NCBI RefSeq assembly: GCF_000422285.1
Contig: NZ_AULM01000001.1
Location: 186,001 to 250,000 of the forward strand
Length of the DNA: 64,000 bases
Reading direction: 5' to 3'
Source of the DNA: Desulfatiglans anilini DSM 4660
Lineage (GTDB): Bacteria; Desulfobacterota; DSM-4660; Desulfatiglandales; Desulfatiglandaceae
Under the pieces are notes generated by a model. It searched no databases and was not told where the DNA came from. It saw only the letters and a program-made list of their open reading frames with translations. Below, one piece after another: positions 26,076-34,672 of the stretch. Made by a program: the position numbers and the translations under genes. The first letter of the stretch is position 1; every line of letters starts with the position of its first letter.

Positions 26076-27232
26076 AGGCGAAACAGGCGATCATTCTGGT
26101 GCTGATCCTGGCTGTGCTGGCAGGGGCGACGGCGCTGACCCTGCGGTTGAAGCAGCCGTCCGGAGAGGGCCTCCTTGGCCGTACGCTGCTTGAGGATCTG
26201 CCCTGGCAGGATATCGCCGCCGTTTCGATTCGCGGGTTGGAAGGCTCAGTGGGCCTCGCGGAGCGGGACGGCCGCTGGGTGGTGTTGGAGCGGGAGGGTT
26301 ACCCGGCCGATTTTTCACGCATTGCCGCCCTCGTGAAGGATGTCCGTGAGGCGAAGATCGGGCGGGTTTTCGAGCCCGATCAGGAGACCCTGGGGCGGTT
26401 GGGTCTGAAAGATCCGGAGGACCACGCGGTCCAGGCGGCGGAGGCGGCAACCCTGCTGACGCTGATGAACGCCGAGGGGGAAAGACTGGTGGAAATGGCT
26501 TTGGGCACGGACAAGCCTTCCAATCAGGGTGCCGCTGCCGGCCGGTATGTCAGGTTGAACCGGCTGCCGGGCGTTTACCGGGTGGATCGTTCCCTTGCCG
26601 TGAGCTGCCGGCCTGCCGATTGGCTGGATAAGCTGATTCTGAAAGTCGCGCCCGCCGACATCTCCGAAATCGTCTGCCGAGAGGCCGGCGTTGGCCGGGT
26701 CCGTTACCGTCTGAAACGGAATGCGCCGGAGCAATCTCTTACCCTGGAAAATCTTCCCGAACGTTACGTTTTGGACCCGGAGAAGCTGCGGCGTTTGAGC
26801 GACGCGGTTTCTTCCCTGCAGATGCTCGACCTCGAGGGCCCCCGCAGGAGCGAGGGATCCGATGGGGGCAGCTTCCCCGTGGTAATAGCCTACCGGCTGT
26901 TCAACGGGGTGGTGTATCGGATTTACCCGGGCGCCGCGTGTGTGGATGAGAAGGGCTGCCCTTTGCGGGTGGCGGTTGCCTGGGAGCCGCAGGAAAAGGA
27001 TGCGCCGGACGACGAAGCCGCTGCGTCCGCAGCTGAAACCGCGTCCGAAGGGGACGCTCCGGGGGAGGACCCTTCCGCCAGGGCTGCCGCCGAGGCTGCC
27101 AGGCTGGAGGAGAGGACGTTTCTTGTACCGGAATGGCAGCATCAACATTTTGTCTTGCAGGTGGAAGATCTGCTGGTAGCTCTCGATGAAGAGCCGGACT
27201 ACGGACATGGACAAGGTCCTGGCCGAAGATAA
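26072..27232 (+). CDS. DUF4340 domain-containing protein of the GldG-type ABC operon
   Basis: 386 residues with an N-terminal membrane anchor (AIILVLILAVLAGATALTLRL). DUF4340 features follow: WVVLEREGYPADFSRIAALVKDVREAKIGR, then LGLKDPE and LGTDKPSNQGAAAGRYVRLNRLPGVYRVD. A long Ala/Glu-rich acidic insert sits near residues 305-355. DUF4340 proteins regularly follow GldG-like genes and are thought to be periplasmic parts of the same ABC system. Expression may now be reduced because the IS lies upstream in the operon (inference). Its end overlaps the start of the larE-like gene. Confidence 0.82.
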   Translation: MKAKQAIILVLILAVLAGATALTLRLKQPSGEGLLGRTLLEDLPWQDIAAVSIRGLEGSVGLAERDGRWVVLEREGYPADFSRIAALVKDVREAKIGRVFEPDQETLGRLGLKDPEDHAVQAAEAATLLTLMNAEGERLVEMALGTDKPSNQGAAAGRYVRLNRLPGVYRVDRSLAVSCRPADWLDKLILKVAPADISEIVCREAGVGRVRYRLKRNAPEQSLTLENLPERYVLDPEKLRRLSDAVSSLQMLDLEGPRRSEGSDGGSFPVVIAYRLFNGVVYRIYPGAACVDEKGCPLRVAVAWEPQEKDAPDDEAAASAAETASEGDAPGEDPSARAAAEAARLEERTFLVPEWQHQHFVLQVEDLLVALDEEPDYGHGQGPGRR

Positions 27233-28025
27233 ATTCTCGGCCCTGCTGGACGCCCTGAAAAGGCTGGATTCGCTCGTTGTCGCCTTTTCCGGGGGGGTCG
27301 ACAGCACACTGCTCCTGGCTGGGGGTAAGGCCGCCCTCGGAAAGGACCGGGTGCTGGCTGTCACGGCTGCATCCGCCATCCGTTCAAGCGGAGAAACATC
27401 CTATGCGGTGGAGATGGCGGGCCACCTCGGGGTGCGGCAACGGGTTTTCGATCCTCGGGAAATGGATCTGAAGGCCTTCATGGCCAACGACCGGGACCGT
27501 TGTTATCACTGTAAACGTCTTCTTTTCAAACGGATTCGGGAGATCGCCGAAGAAGTTGGCCTTGCCCGCGTGGCCCACGGGGCGAACCGGGACGACCTGT
27601 TGGATTTCCGTCCCGGGTTTCGAGCTGCGGAGGAAGAGGGAATTCTTTCGCCCCTGATGACAGCAGGGCTCGGGAAGGCGGAAATCCGTGCGTTGGCGGG
27701 CCGTATGGGCCTTCCGAATTGGCGGAGACCTGCCATGGCCTGTTTGGCCACCCGGATTCCCTATGGGGAACCCCTGACGGAACGCGGCCTGAGACGGGTG
27801 GAGGAGGCGGAGGCCTATCTCGACGATCGGGGCTTTTCAGGGATCCGGGTCAGAAGCAGCCTGGGAGTCGCCCGGATCGAAGCGCCGGTGGAGGATCTGC
27901 ACCGGTTCCTGGATCCGGGCTTTCGTGCAGGCCTAATGGAGCACTTCCGGTCGCTCGGTTTCAGCCACATCTCGATCGATCTCGAAGGGTACCTGCCCGG
28001 AAAGGTGAATCGGCCGGTCGACTGA
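27186..28025 (+). CDS. larE: LarE-like ATP-dependent sulfur transferase (PP-loop)
   Basis: 279 residues from ATG 27186, or 272 from ATG 27207; both overlap the DUF4340 gene. It has the PP-loop ATP site VVAFSGGVDSTLLL near residue 32, the RCYHCKRLLF cysteine pair near 107, and MACLATRIPYGEPLT, whose Cys corresponds to the sulfur-donating Cys of Lactobacillus LarE. In lactate racemase maturation LarE converts a carboxylate on pyridinium biscarboxylate mononucleotide to a thiocarboxylate. No larA, larB or larC is in the window, as is common for LarE homologues, so a different sulfur-transfer role is possible. The next gene is a YcaO protein. Confidence 0.88.
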   Translation: MKSRTTDMDKVLAEDKFSALLDALKRLDSLVVAFSGGVDSTLLLAGGKAALGKDRVLAVTAASAIRSSGETSYAVEMAGHLGVRQRVFDPREMDLKAFMANDRDRCYHCKRLLFKRIREIAEEVGLARVAHGANRDDLLDFRPGFRAAEEEGILSPLMTAGLGKAEIRALAGRMGLPNWRRPAMACLATRIPYGEPLTERGLRRVEEAEAYLDDRGFSGIRVRSSLGVARIEAPVEDLHRFLDPGFRAGLMEHFRSLGFSHISIDLEGYLPGKVNRPVD

Positions 28026-28268
28026 AGCGGATCGCTCCCGAAGGTGGACAAGGCCGCCTTCCGGCATTATACTGCATCTCGTTCAGAAACAGACCCGCCC
28101 CGCTTTGGCGCCGCCCGAGGCATCCTGGAGGAACAGGAGCGTCCGACCGGCCACCGCCCTCCATTTCCACGGGGCCGCGCCGGTGATCCCTCAGCGCTGC
28201 AGGCGAACGATCGCGGCCGCGATCGGCTGTAAAGCCCATTTCAGACATGAAAGCAGAATAGGAGGCCG
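28026..28268 (+). other. Intergenic region between larE and YcaO genes
   Basis: 243 bp with no recognisable gene. A GAATAGGAGG ribosome site ends it at about 28257-28266. Nothing else stands out. Confidence 0.4.
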
Positions 28269-30038
28269 ATGCCTTACACCATAACCTTAAAGGATGCCTA
28301 CAAGCATTTCACGCTGGACCAGGATAAGGTCCTGACACCCGAGGAAACCGTAGGGCGTTTCAGGCGGAAACTTGCTTCACTGGATCTGGACATCCTGGCC
28401 GAGACGGTCCGGATCGATAACGGCCGCATCGGGATACCGGTCTATTTCAGTGTCTGCGGCAGGGATGCAGAGGCGGTCACCGGCACGCGCAAGCAGATGG
28501 GCAAGGGCGGAACACCGCAGCAGGCCGAGGCGAGCGCCGTGATGGAGCTGGCCGAGCGTTTCAGCTTCTTCAGTTTCTGCCGGGACGATGCCCATTTTAC
28601 GCTGGATTGCTGGGACAATCTGAAGGAACGCGCCGTCCCGCTCGAAATGATCGCCCGCTCGGTGCACGATACCTCGGAGGATGTCGACAAGGCCCTGGAG
28701 ATCTTCGCGCGGCTCCCACTCAGGTGGACGTGGGGGTACAATCTGACGCGGAAAGAAGCGGTGCTGATCCCCTTCGACTGGTTTTTCGCGATCAACGAGT
28801 TCAACGGCACTTCCGCGGGAAACTGCGTCGAAGAGGCCCTGCTCCAGGGGTTGTGCGAGGTGGTCGAGCGGCATGTCTCGAGCCTCGTGAGCAGAGGGCG
28901 GCTCAGGGTTCCGGCGATCGACCTCGACACGGCGCGGGATCCGCTGGTGAGGGAAATGCTTGCGAAATACCGTGCCGTTGGGATCGAACTGGTTGCGTCC
29001 GATTTTTCCCTGAATACGGGTATCCCGACGGTGGGGGTTCTGGCGTATGACCCGGCGACCTTCCCCCACAGGAGTGAAATCGTCTGGACGGCGGGAACCA
29101 CCCCCGACCCGGAAAAGGCCCTCAGCCGGGCTTTGACGGAGGTGGCCCAGCTCGGTGGGGACTTCGACACCGGCTCGAACTATGTCGCGAGCGGGTTGCC
29201 GAAGTTCAGGACGCTCGATGAGGCAGCCTTCATCCGCAAGGCAGGGGGAACGGTCGGGCTGTGTGATTTGCCGAATCTTTCGGACGCCAATATCCGTGTG
29301 GAGGTCGAAAACTGCGTGGACGCCCTGGCCGGCAGGGGGATGGAGGTGCTCGTGATCGATGTCATCCATCCCCGGCTGGGCGTGCCCGCTTTCTATACGA
29401 TCATCCCCGGCGCCCACTTCAGGGAGCGTGCGGCGGGGACCAGTGTAGGGATGTTTACGGCCAAAATCATGGCTGAAAAGGGAGATCCATTCCGGGCCCT
29501 GGGGGGGCTCGATCGAATGGAGAAGGCGCTTCCCGGCCGATATTACGTCCACTTTTACAAGGGCATGGCGTACCTCGAATCCGGCCGTCATCCCGAGGCC
29601 CTCGAGGCCTTCGAGCGGGCGTTGGGCCGCGATCCCAAGGAGGAGGATATCCCTACCATCCTTGTTTATGCGGCGGTATGCCTCAAGGAACTGGGGCGGT
29701 ACAGCGAGTCGATCGCGGCCGCCCGGCGGGCGGAAGGGTATGATCCCGAAAGGACGGATGTGTTCAACCTGATGGGATTTTGCTATTTCAAACTGCGGGA
29801 ACACGAAAAGGCTATTGCGTGTTTTGAGCGGTCTATCGAGTTGGATCCGTCCTCGGCGATCGACTATGCAAATATTGCCTCCAATTACCGCGATATGGGA
29901 GATCGGGAACGGGCCATCCATTATTATCGGCTTGCATTGGAGATCGATCCGGGAATAGGATTCGCTAGAGAGAATCTCGATCGGCTGACAATGGGAAAGA
30001 CCGGCGGAGGCAGCGGTCCAAACGGCCATGGAGGATGA
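28269..30038 (+). CDS. YcaO-domain protein with C-terminal TPR repeats
   Basis: 589 residues. Residues from about 60 to 400 form a YcaO domain with its ATP/Mg ligands: ASAVMELAERFSFF near 90, GTSAGNCVEEALLQGLCEVVERH near 180 and LSRALTEVAQLGG near 285. Residues from about 425 to 575 are TPR units, e.g. YYVHFYKGMAYLESGRHPEALEAFERAL and FNLMGFCYFKLREHEKAIACFERSIELDP. YcaO enzymes use ATP to activate amide backbones, giving azolines, amidines or thioamides, or assist RimO methylthiolation. No TfuA or precursor peptide gene is visible next to it. The upstream LarE-type sulfur transferase makes a sulfur-related modification a reasonable guess only. Confidence 0.85.
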   Translation: MPYTITLKDAYKHFTLDQDKVLTPEETVGRFRRKLASLDLDILAETVRIDNGRIGIPVYFSVCGRDAEAVTGTRKQMGKGGTPQQAEASAVMELAERFSFFSFCRDDAHFTLDCWDNLKERAVPLEMIARSVHDTSEDVDKALEIFARLPLRWTWGYNLTRKEAVLIPFDWFFAINEFNGTSAGNCVEEALLQGLCEVVERHVSSLVSRGRLRVPAIDLDTARDPLVREMLAKYRAVGIELVASDFSLNTGIPTVGVLAYDPATFPHRSEIVWTAGTTPDPEKALSRALTEVAQLGGDFDTGSNYVASGLPKFRTLDEAAFIRKAGGTVGLCDLPNLSDANIRVEVENCVDALAGRGMEVLVIDVIHPRLGVPAFYTIIPGAHFRERAAGTSVGMFTAKIMAEKGDPFRALGGLDRMEKALPGRYYVHFYKGMAYLESGRHPEALEAFERALGRDPKEEDIPTILVYAAVCLKELGRYSESIAAARRAEGYDPERTDVFNLMGFCYFKLREHEKAIACFERSIELDPSSAIDYANIASNYRDMGDRERAIHYYRLALEIDPGIGFARENLDRLTMGKTGGGSGPNGHGG

Positions 30039-30159
30039 GTTACAGGCCTGACCGCGTGCGGATGGATTGAAGACCGGGGCCTGCGCCCCGAAGGCATGGC
30101 GAGTCTGCGGCGTGAGTACCTGCGTTGATCGGATGGAAACGAGGGAGGACTGAGCTGAC

Positions 30160-31266
30160 ATGGACAGGATCAGGATTGCCATTGCCGGTTTGGGGAATTG
30201 TGCAAGCTCTTTGATCCAGGGGATCGAATATTACCGTCGGAAGGAAGAGCATGAAGCCATCGGTTTCATGCACTGGAAGATCGGTGATTATCGGCCCGGA
30301 GACATCGAAGTAGCGGCGGCCTTCGACATCGATGCAAGAAAGGTCGGCAAGGATGTCTCATCCGCCATCTTCGAATTGCCCAACTGCACGCGCACGATAG
30401 AAGGGAATATTGCGCCCACGGGGGTCAAGGTCCGGATGGGGCGTGTGCTGGACGGCTGCGCCGCGCACCTGAGCCGCTATGATGAGCGGTTTCGCTTCGT
30501 ACCCGCGAAGCAGAGAGAGCCTGACAAGGACGAGGTGGTCTCCGTCCTCGAGGAGTCCGGCGCCCACATGCTGCTTAATTACATGCCGGTCGGCTCCGAG
30601 CAGGCGGCAAGGTTCTATGCCGAGTGCGCGCTGGAGGCAGGGATCGGTTTCATCAACAATATGCCGGTGTTCATTGCCAGTGATCCGGTTTGGGGGGAGC
30701 GTTTCGCCGCCAAGGGTGTCCCGGTGATCGGGGATGACATCAAGTCCCAGCTGGGGGCGACGATTGTGCACCGCGTGCTGACCCATCTCTTCGCCAACCG
30801 GGGAGTCAAGCTCGAGCGCACCTATCAGTTGAATACGGGCGGGAACACGGACTTCCTCAACATGCTCGACCGCAGCCGCCTCGCCTCGAAGCGGGAGTCG
30901 AAGACCGAGGCGGTGCAATCGCAACTGGGGGCGAACCGTTTGGAGGACGAGCAGATTCATATCGGGCCTAGCGACTGGGTGGCCTGGCAGAAGGACAACA
31001 AGGTCTGTTTCATCCGGATGGAAGGAAAGCTTTTCGGCGATGTGCCGATGAATCTCGAGCTGCGGCTCTCGGTCGAAGATTCACCCAACTCCGGCGGGGT
31101 GGTCATCGATGCGATCCGCTGCTGCAAGCTGGCTCTTGAACGCGGAAAGGGCGGCATCCTTTATTCTCCTTCCGCTTATTTCATGAAGCATCCGGCGAGG
31201 CAATACACCGATGAGGAGGCCTGGCAGATGACCGAGGATTTCATCGCCGGGAAGAGGGAGGATTGA
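30160..31266 (+). CDS. ino1: Inositol-3-phosphate synthase (prokaryotic type)
   Basis: 368 residues. The NAD-binding Rossmann start IRIAIAGLGNCASSLIQGIEYY is diagnostic of bacterial/archaeal Ino1, followed by VAAAFDIDARKVG, LLNYMPVGSEQAARFYAECAL and FINNMPVFIASDP. The catalytic core is GDDIKSQLGATIVHRVL (Lys near residue 195) and YQLNTGGNTDFLNML, then SKTEAVQS and HIGPSDWVAW. It converts glucose-6-phosphate to myo-inositol-1-phosphate with an internal NAD redox cycle. Products could feed phosphatidylinositol or di-myo-inositol-phosphate-type solutes; no partner gene is in the window. GGAGGAC upstream supports ATG 30160. Confidence 0.92.
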   Translation: MDRIRIAIAGLGNCASSLIQGIEYYRRKEEHEAIGFMHWKIGDYRPGDIEVAAAFDIDARKVGKDVSSAIFELPNCTRTIEGNIAPTGVKVRMGRVLDGCAAHLSRYDERFRFVPAKQREPDKDEVVSVLEESGAHMLLNYMPVGSEQAARFYAECALEAGIGFINNMPVFIASDPVWGERFAAKGVPVIGDDIKSQLGATIVHRVLTHLFANRGVKLERTYQLNTGGNTDFLNMLDRSRLASKRESKTEAVQSQLGANRLEDEQIHIGPSDWVAWQKDNKVCFIRMEGKLFGDVPMNLELRLSVEDSPNSGGVVIDAIRCCKLALERGKGGILYSPSAYFMKHPARQYTDEEAWQMTEDFIAGKRED

Positions 31267-31368
31267 GACAGGGATTCCCCGGGCTCCCGATCTTTGAGGT
31301 TGACCCGCGGGTTGAGTGGGTGCTATTGACGAATTGATCTGAAACGCTTTCCAGGAGAGGCTGGTTCT

Positions 31369-33060
31369 ATGAAGCGCGTTTTGTCGACATTCATTTTTTC
31401 GGCCGTTGCGGCGGCCGTATTCGCTCTGATGCCCGGACCCTCGGGCCCCTTGGCCGCCGAGCAGCCGGTGAAGATCGCTGTTCTCCCCTTCACGATCAAT
31501 GCGGAACGGGATCTCGGATTCCTCCGGGAGGGCATTCAGGACATGCTCGCTTCACGCCTCTACTGGAAGGACCGCGTCGAGGTCATCGACAAAGGGGTGA
31601 TCCGGGAGGCTGTCGCGGAGGAAAAAGGGCCCCTGAACGTCGAGACGGCCGGGGCCCTGGGGCGGAAACTGGGTGCCGATTATGTGCTTTTCGGCAGTCT
31701 GACGGTCTTCGGGGAAAGTGTGAGCATGGATGCCACGATGGCGAGCCTGACGAAACAGGAGACCCCCGTGACCGTTTACGTTCAGACCCAGGGGATGGAG
31801 ACCGTCATCCCCGAGATCGACCGCTTTGCCCAGAAAGTCAACGGTCAAATCTTCGGGCGCGTGCCCGAGGTTCAGACCGCCTACGCGCCGCCGGCTGCCG
31901 GCACCGGTCCGGGGGTATCCCCTTTGAACCCGAATTTTCAGCAACTCCAGCAGGCGGATGCCATGCAGCAATCCTTCTGGAAAAGCAAGGTTCTCCATAC
32001 GGAGCTGCGGGGGCTCGATATCGGAGACCTCGACGGGGACGGCAAGAATGAGTTCGTGCTGATCGAAGGGATCGATGTGGTGGCCTACCGCTGGGAAAAC
32101 GGCGCCATGCGCCGGCTGGGTTCACACACCTCCGCCGACAAGAACCGGTTCGTCGCGGTGGACGTTGCGGACATCAATGGGAACGGCCGTGCCGAGATAT
32201 TCGCCAGCAGAGTGAGCGGCCTGAATGTGACGTCCATGGTGCTCGAATTGGGTCCGGGCGGCCTGAAGCCGATCGTGGAAAATTCCCCCTGGCTGTTCAG
32301 GGTCATGTCTTGGCCCGGCAGGGGAAAAATTCTGGTTGGCCAGAAAAAGTCGATGGGTCCGACGGGCGGCTACACCGCCTTGATCCGGGACTATTTCGAG
32401 CCGGGCGTGTTTGCGCTCAGTTGGAAAGACGGCCTTTACGCCGCGTCTGAGGAAGCGCCCCTGATCGATCAAAAGGATATTTATATCTACAACTTTGCCG
32501 TCGGGGATCTGGACGGGGACCAGACGGCCGAAGTGGTGATGATCGACCGGGACTATCACCTTCACCTCAAGGATCTTTCGGGGGCCTTGCTGTACGAGTC
32601 CAGTGACCTGTACGGAGGGAGCCTCAATTACATCGTGACCAATCCAGAGCCCGATGCGACCCGGGAGACTGCGGCGAGCGCCATGAAGACCGCCTTCCTC
32701 TATATCCCCGCCCGGATCCTGATCGAAGACCTCGACGGCGATGGGCGGAACGAGGTCATCATCAATCGCAACAAATCGATGACCGGCGGCTGGACGGAGC
32801 GGCTGAAGGCCTTCAAGGACGGCCGGATCGCCGCCCTGCTCTGGAACGGCCTCGCGCTCGAACCTATCTGGGAATCGCGCAAACTGAGCGGCGCTGTGTC
32901 GGACTATCAGATCAAGGACCTCAACAACGACAACCGGCCGGATCTGGTCGTCGGACTGCTGGAGGACCGGAAGGTGTCTATGGTGACCAACGGCCGGAGC
33001 ATGGTGGTCAGCTATGAACTACAGCTCCCTGCCGAGGGGGGCGCAACCGGATCCAGATAG
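31369..33060 (+). CDS. Secreted FG-GAP/VCBS-repeat protein
   Basis: 563 residues with a signal peptide (MKRVLSTFIFSAVAAAVFALM, cleavage around LAAEQ). Residues 35-165 (VKIAVLPFTINAERDLGFLREGIQDMLASRLYW, then ADYVLFGSLTVFGESVSMDATMA) resemble TolB-N/CsgG-like domains found in periplasmic or outer-membrane proteins. The rest has at least five calcium-binding-like FG-GAP motifs: DIGDLDGDGKNEFV, VADINGNGRAEIF, AVGDLDGDQTAEVV, IEDLDGDGRNEVI and IKDLNNDNRPDLV, which suggest a beta-propeller. Probably a periplasmic or surface protein; function unknown. Confidence 0.78.
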   Translation: MKRVLSTFIFSAVAAAVFALMPGPSGPLAAEQPVKIAVLPFTINAERDLGFLREGIQDMLASRLYWKDRVEVIDKGVIREAVAEEKGPLNVETAGALGRKLGADYVLFGSLTVFGESVSMDATMASLTKQETPVTVYVQTQGMETVIPEIDRFAQKVNGQIFGRVPEVQTAYAPPAAGTGPGVSPLNPNFQQLQQADAMQQSFWKSKVLHTELRGLDIGDLDGDGKNEFVLIEGIDVVAYRWENGAMRRLGSHTSADKNRFVAVDVADINGNGRAEIFASRVSGLNVTSMVLELGPGGLKPIVENSPWLFRVMSWPGRGKILVGQKKSMGPTGGYTALIRDYFEPGVFALSWKDGLYAASEEAPLIDQKDIYIYNFAVGDLDGDQTAEVVMIDRDYHLHLKDLSGALLYESSDLYGGSLNYIVTNPEPDATRETAASAMKTAFLYIPARILIEDLDGDGRNEVIINRNKSMTGGWTERLKAFKDGRIAALLWNGLALEPIWESRKLSGAVSDYQIKDLNNDNRPDLVVGLLEDRKVSMVTNGRSMVVSYELQLPAEGGATGSR

Positions 33061-33085
33061 ATTCCATGAGTCAGCCAATTTATGC

Positions 33086-33114
33086 TTGACAAGCACGTGC
33101 CAAGATGTTAAAAA
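33086..33114 (+). promoter_or_regulatory. Predicted promoter for the outer-membrane protein gene
   Basis: A perfect -35 TTGACA (33086-33091) is followed 17 bp later by an AT-rich TAAAAA (33109-33114). It lies in the 212-bp gap before 33273. The same GCTTGACAAGCA context recurs at the serA promoter (37752). Confidence 0.5.
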
Positions 33115-33272
33115 AACGCAACTATTATGTCTAGAGTTTTGTCAGGAAATATCGGGCCCTTAGCCGAAAGCGGGGCGATTCTGGAAAGGAGGTGGTGCTG
33201 AGTACAGCCTTTGAATGCTTCATTTTTGGGTGAGGATGAAGTAAGAATTCAACCATTCCTTAGGAGGAAAGA

Positions 33273-34619
33273 GTGATGAAAAAAGTGCTTTTGGGCGTGA
33301 TGGCCCTGGCCATCGCCTTTGTACTGGCGGTGCCTGCCATGGCCGAAGTCAAGCTGACGACGACCGGCTACATGGATGTCAGGGGGATCATGGTCAAGGA
33401 AAACATCGTGAACGACCCCACCTTCGAGGCGGAGTCCACGAACGCCTACTACAAGCAGAAGATGGTGATCGATCCCGTTCTCCACATCAATGACAAGATC
33501 CGGATCCACGGCCGCGTGACCATCATGGAGAGGTTCTGGGAAGGCAGCATGGGCACGGGCCTCGGCGATGACATCACCAAGACGGATGACCGTGTCAATT
33601 ACCGCGCCAAGAACAACAACTTCTGGTGGGAGAGGCTGTACCTGTCCTTCCCGCTGCTGGGTGGGCATCTTTACGTGGGCCGCCAGTCCGGTGGCGCCTG
33701 GGGTACCTGGTTCCAGGATTGGGACAGCAACCGTGACCGTGTCAAGTGGGTCGGCAAGCTTCCCAACTCCAACATCGTGCTGGCAGCCGGTCTCGAGAAG
33801 CTGAATGAAGGTGACGGCGGTTTTGTCGGCGCCAACTATCGGTCCTTGACCCTCAATCCGGTCCCGAACGATGTCTGGACCAAGAGCTACGATGACATCA
33901 ACGCCTACTTTTTGGGTTCGGTAATCCCCTTCTCGAAGAGCTTTGTCTACAAACCCCTCCTCTATTACATCCAGTTCCAGTCCCTCGAGGGGTATGATTT
34001 CCTCTTCGCCAACCAACTCACCTACACCTCCGGCCCGTTCATGGTGGATGCCGAGATCAACTGGCGCAAGCGCGACTGGGATGTGACAGGCAGGGAAGGC
34101 AGTCAGATCTCCGGCTGGGTGGAAGGCACCTATGCGATGGGCCCCTTCACCATGGGCCTCGGTCTCTTCTATCTGCAGGGCGAGGATGCCGTCAGCGGCA
34201 CCGACAACGACTCCATCTGGTCGGTCGGCCCCGAGTTCCAGCCCTATTTCCTGTTCTTCAGCGAAGATGTCGGCCTCCTGTGGGATACGCTGGGCGTGCC
34301 GAACGGCAGCGTGGGAGCGAGCGGATATGAATCCATCTACGTGAAGGGTTCTTACAAGATCAGCGAGACCATGAAGCTGACGGGCGTCCTCGGATATCTC
34401 CAGGCCTCCGAAATGGAGTGGGCCGGCGTGGACGATTACCTCGGCATGGAGTTCGACCTGAACTTCGAATGGAAGCTCATGGACAACCTGAAGTATGTGG
34501 TCGATCTCGCCTATCTGAAGGCGGGCGATTACTTCGAAGATGTGACCACGGGTGCCTTTGGCAGGGATCTGACCAACGATCCTTATGGTATGCGGCATAT
34601 GCTGGTCATCCAGTGGTAA
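33273..34619 (+). CDS. Outer-membrane beta-barrel (porin-like) protein
   Basis: 448 residues with a signal peptide (MKKVLLGVMALAIAFVLAVPAMA|EVK). The mature protein is rich in alternating aromatic/polar strands such as LYVGRQSGGAWGTWFQDWD, PFMVDAEINWRKRDWDV and MGPFTMGLGLFYLQG, and ends in hydrophobic residues with C-terminal W (RHMLVIQW), close to the terminal aromatic signature of barrel proteins. AGGAGGAAA precedes ATG 33273. It has its own promoter and a strong terminator, so it is likely an abundant single-gene transcript. Similar deltaproteobacterial proteins are called porins or hypothetical outer-membrane proteins. Confidence 0.8.
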   Translation: MMKKVLLGVMALAIAFVLAVPAMAEVKLTTTGYMDVRGIMVKENIVNDPTFEAESTNAYYKQKMVIDPVLHINDKIRIHGRVTIMERFWEGSMGTGLGDDITKTDDRVNYRAKNNNFWWERLYLSFPLLGGHLYVGRQSGGAWGTWFQDWDSNRDRVKWVGKLPNSNIVLAAGLEKLNEGDGGFVGANYRSLTLNPVPNDVWTKSYDDINAYFLGSVIPFSKSFVYKPLLYYIQFQSLEGYDFLFANQLTYTSGPFMVDAEINWRKRDWDVTGREGSQISGWVEGTYAMGPFTMGLGLFYLQGEDAVSGTDNDSIWSVGPEFQPYFLFFSEDVGLLWDTLGVPNGSVGASGYESIYVKGSYKISETMKLTGVLGYLQASEMEWAGVDDYLGMEFDLNFEWKLMDNLKYVVDLAYLKAGDYFEDVTTGAFGRDLTNDPYGMRHMLVIQW

Positions 34620-34637
34620 CCATCTAGGACGGCTTTC

Positions 34638-34672
34638 AACCTCGAAGGGCTTCGGCCCTTCGAGGTTTTTTT
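34638..34672 (+). terminator. Strong intrinsic terminator of the porin-like gene
   Basis: A 13-bp perfect stem (34638-34650 with 34655-34667) closed by a UUCG tetraloop and followed by seven T residues (34666-34672). It ends exactly at the start codon of the next gene, whose only possible ribosome site (CGAGG, 34661-34665) is inside the stem. Confidence 0.93.
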
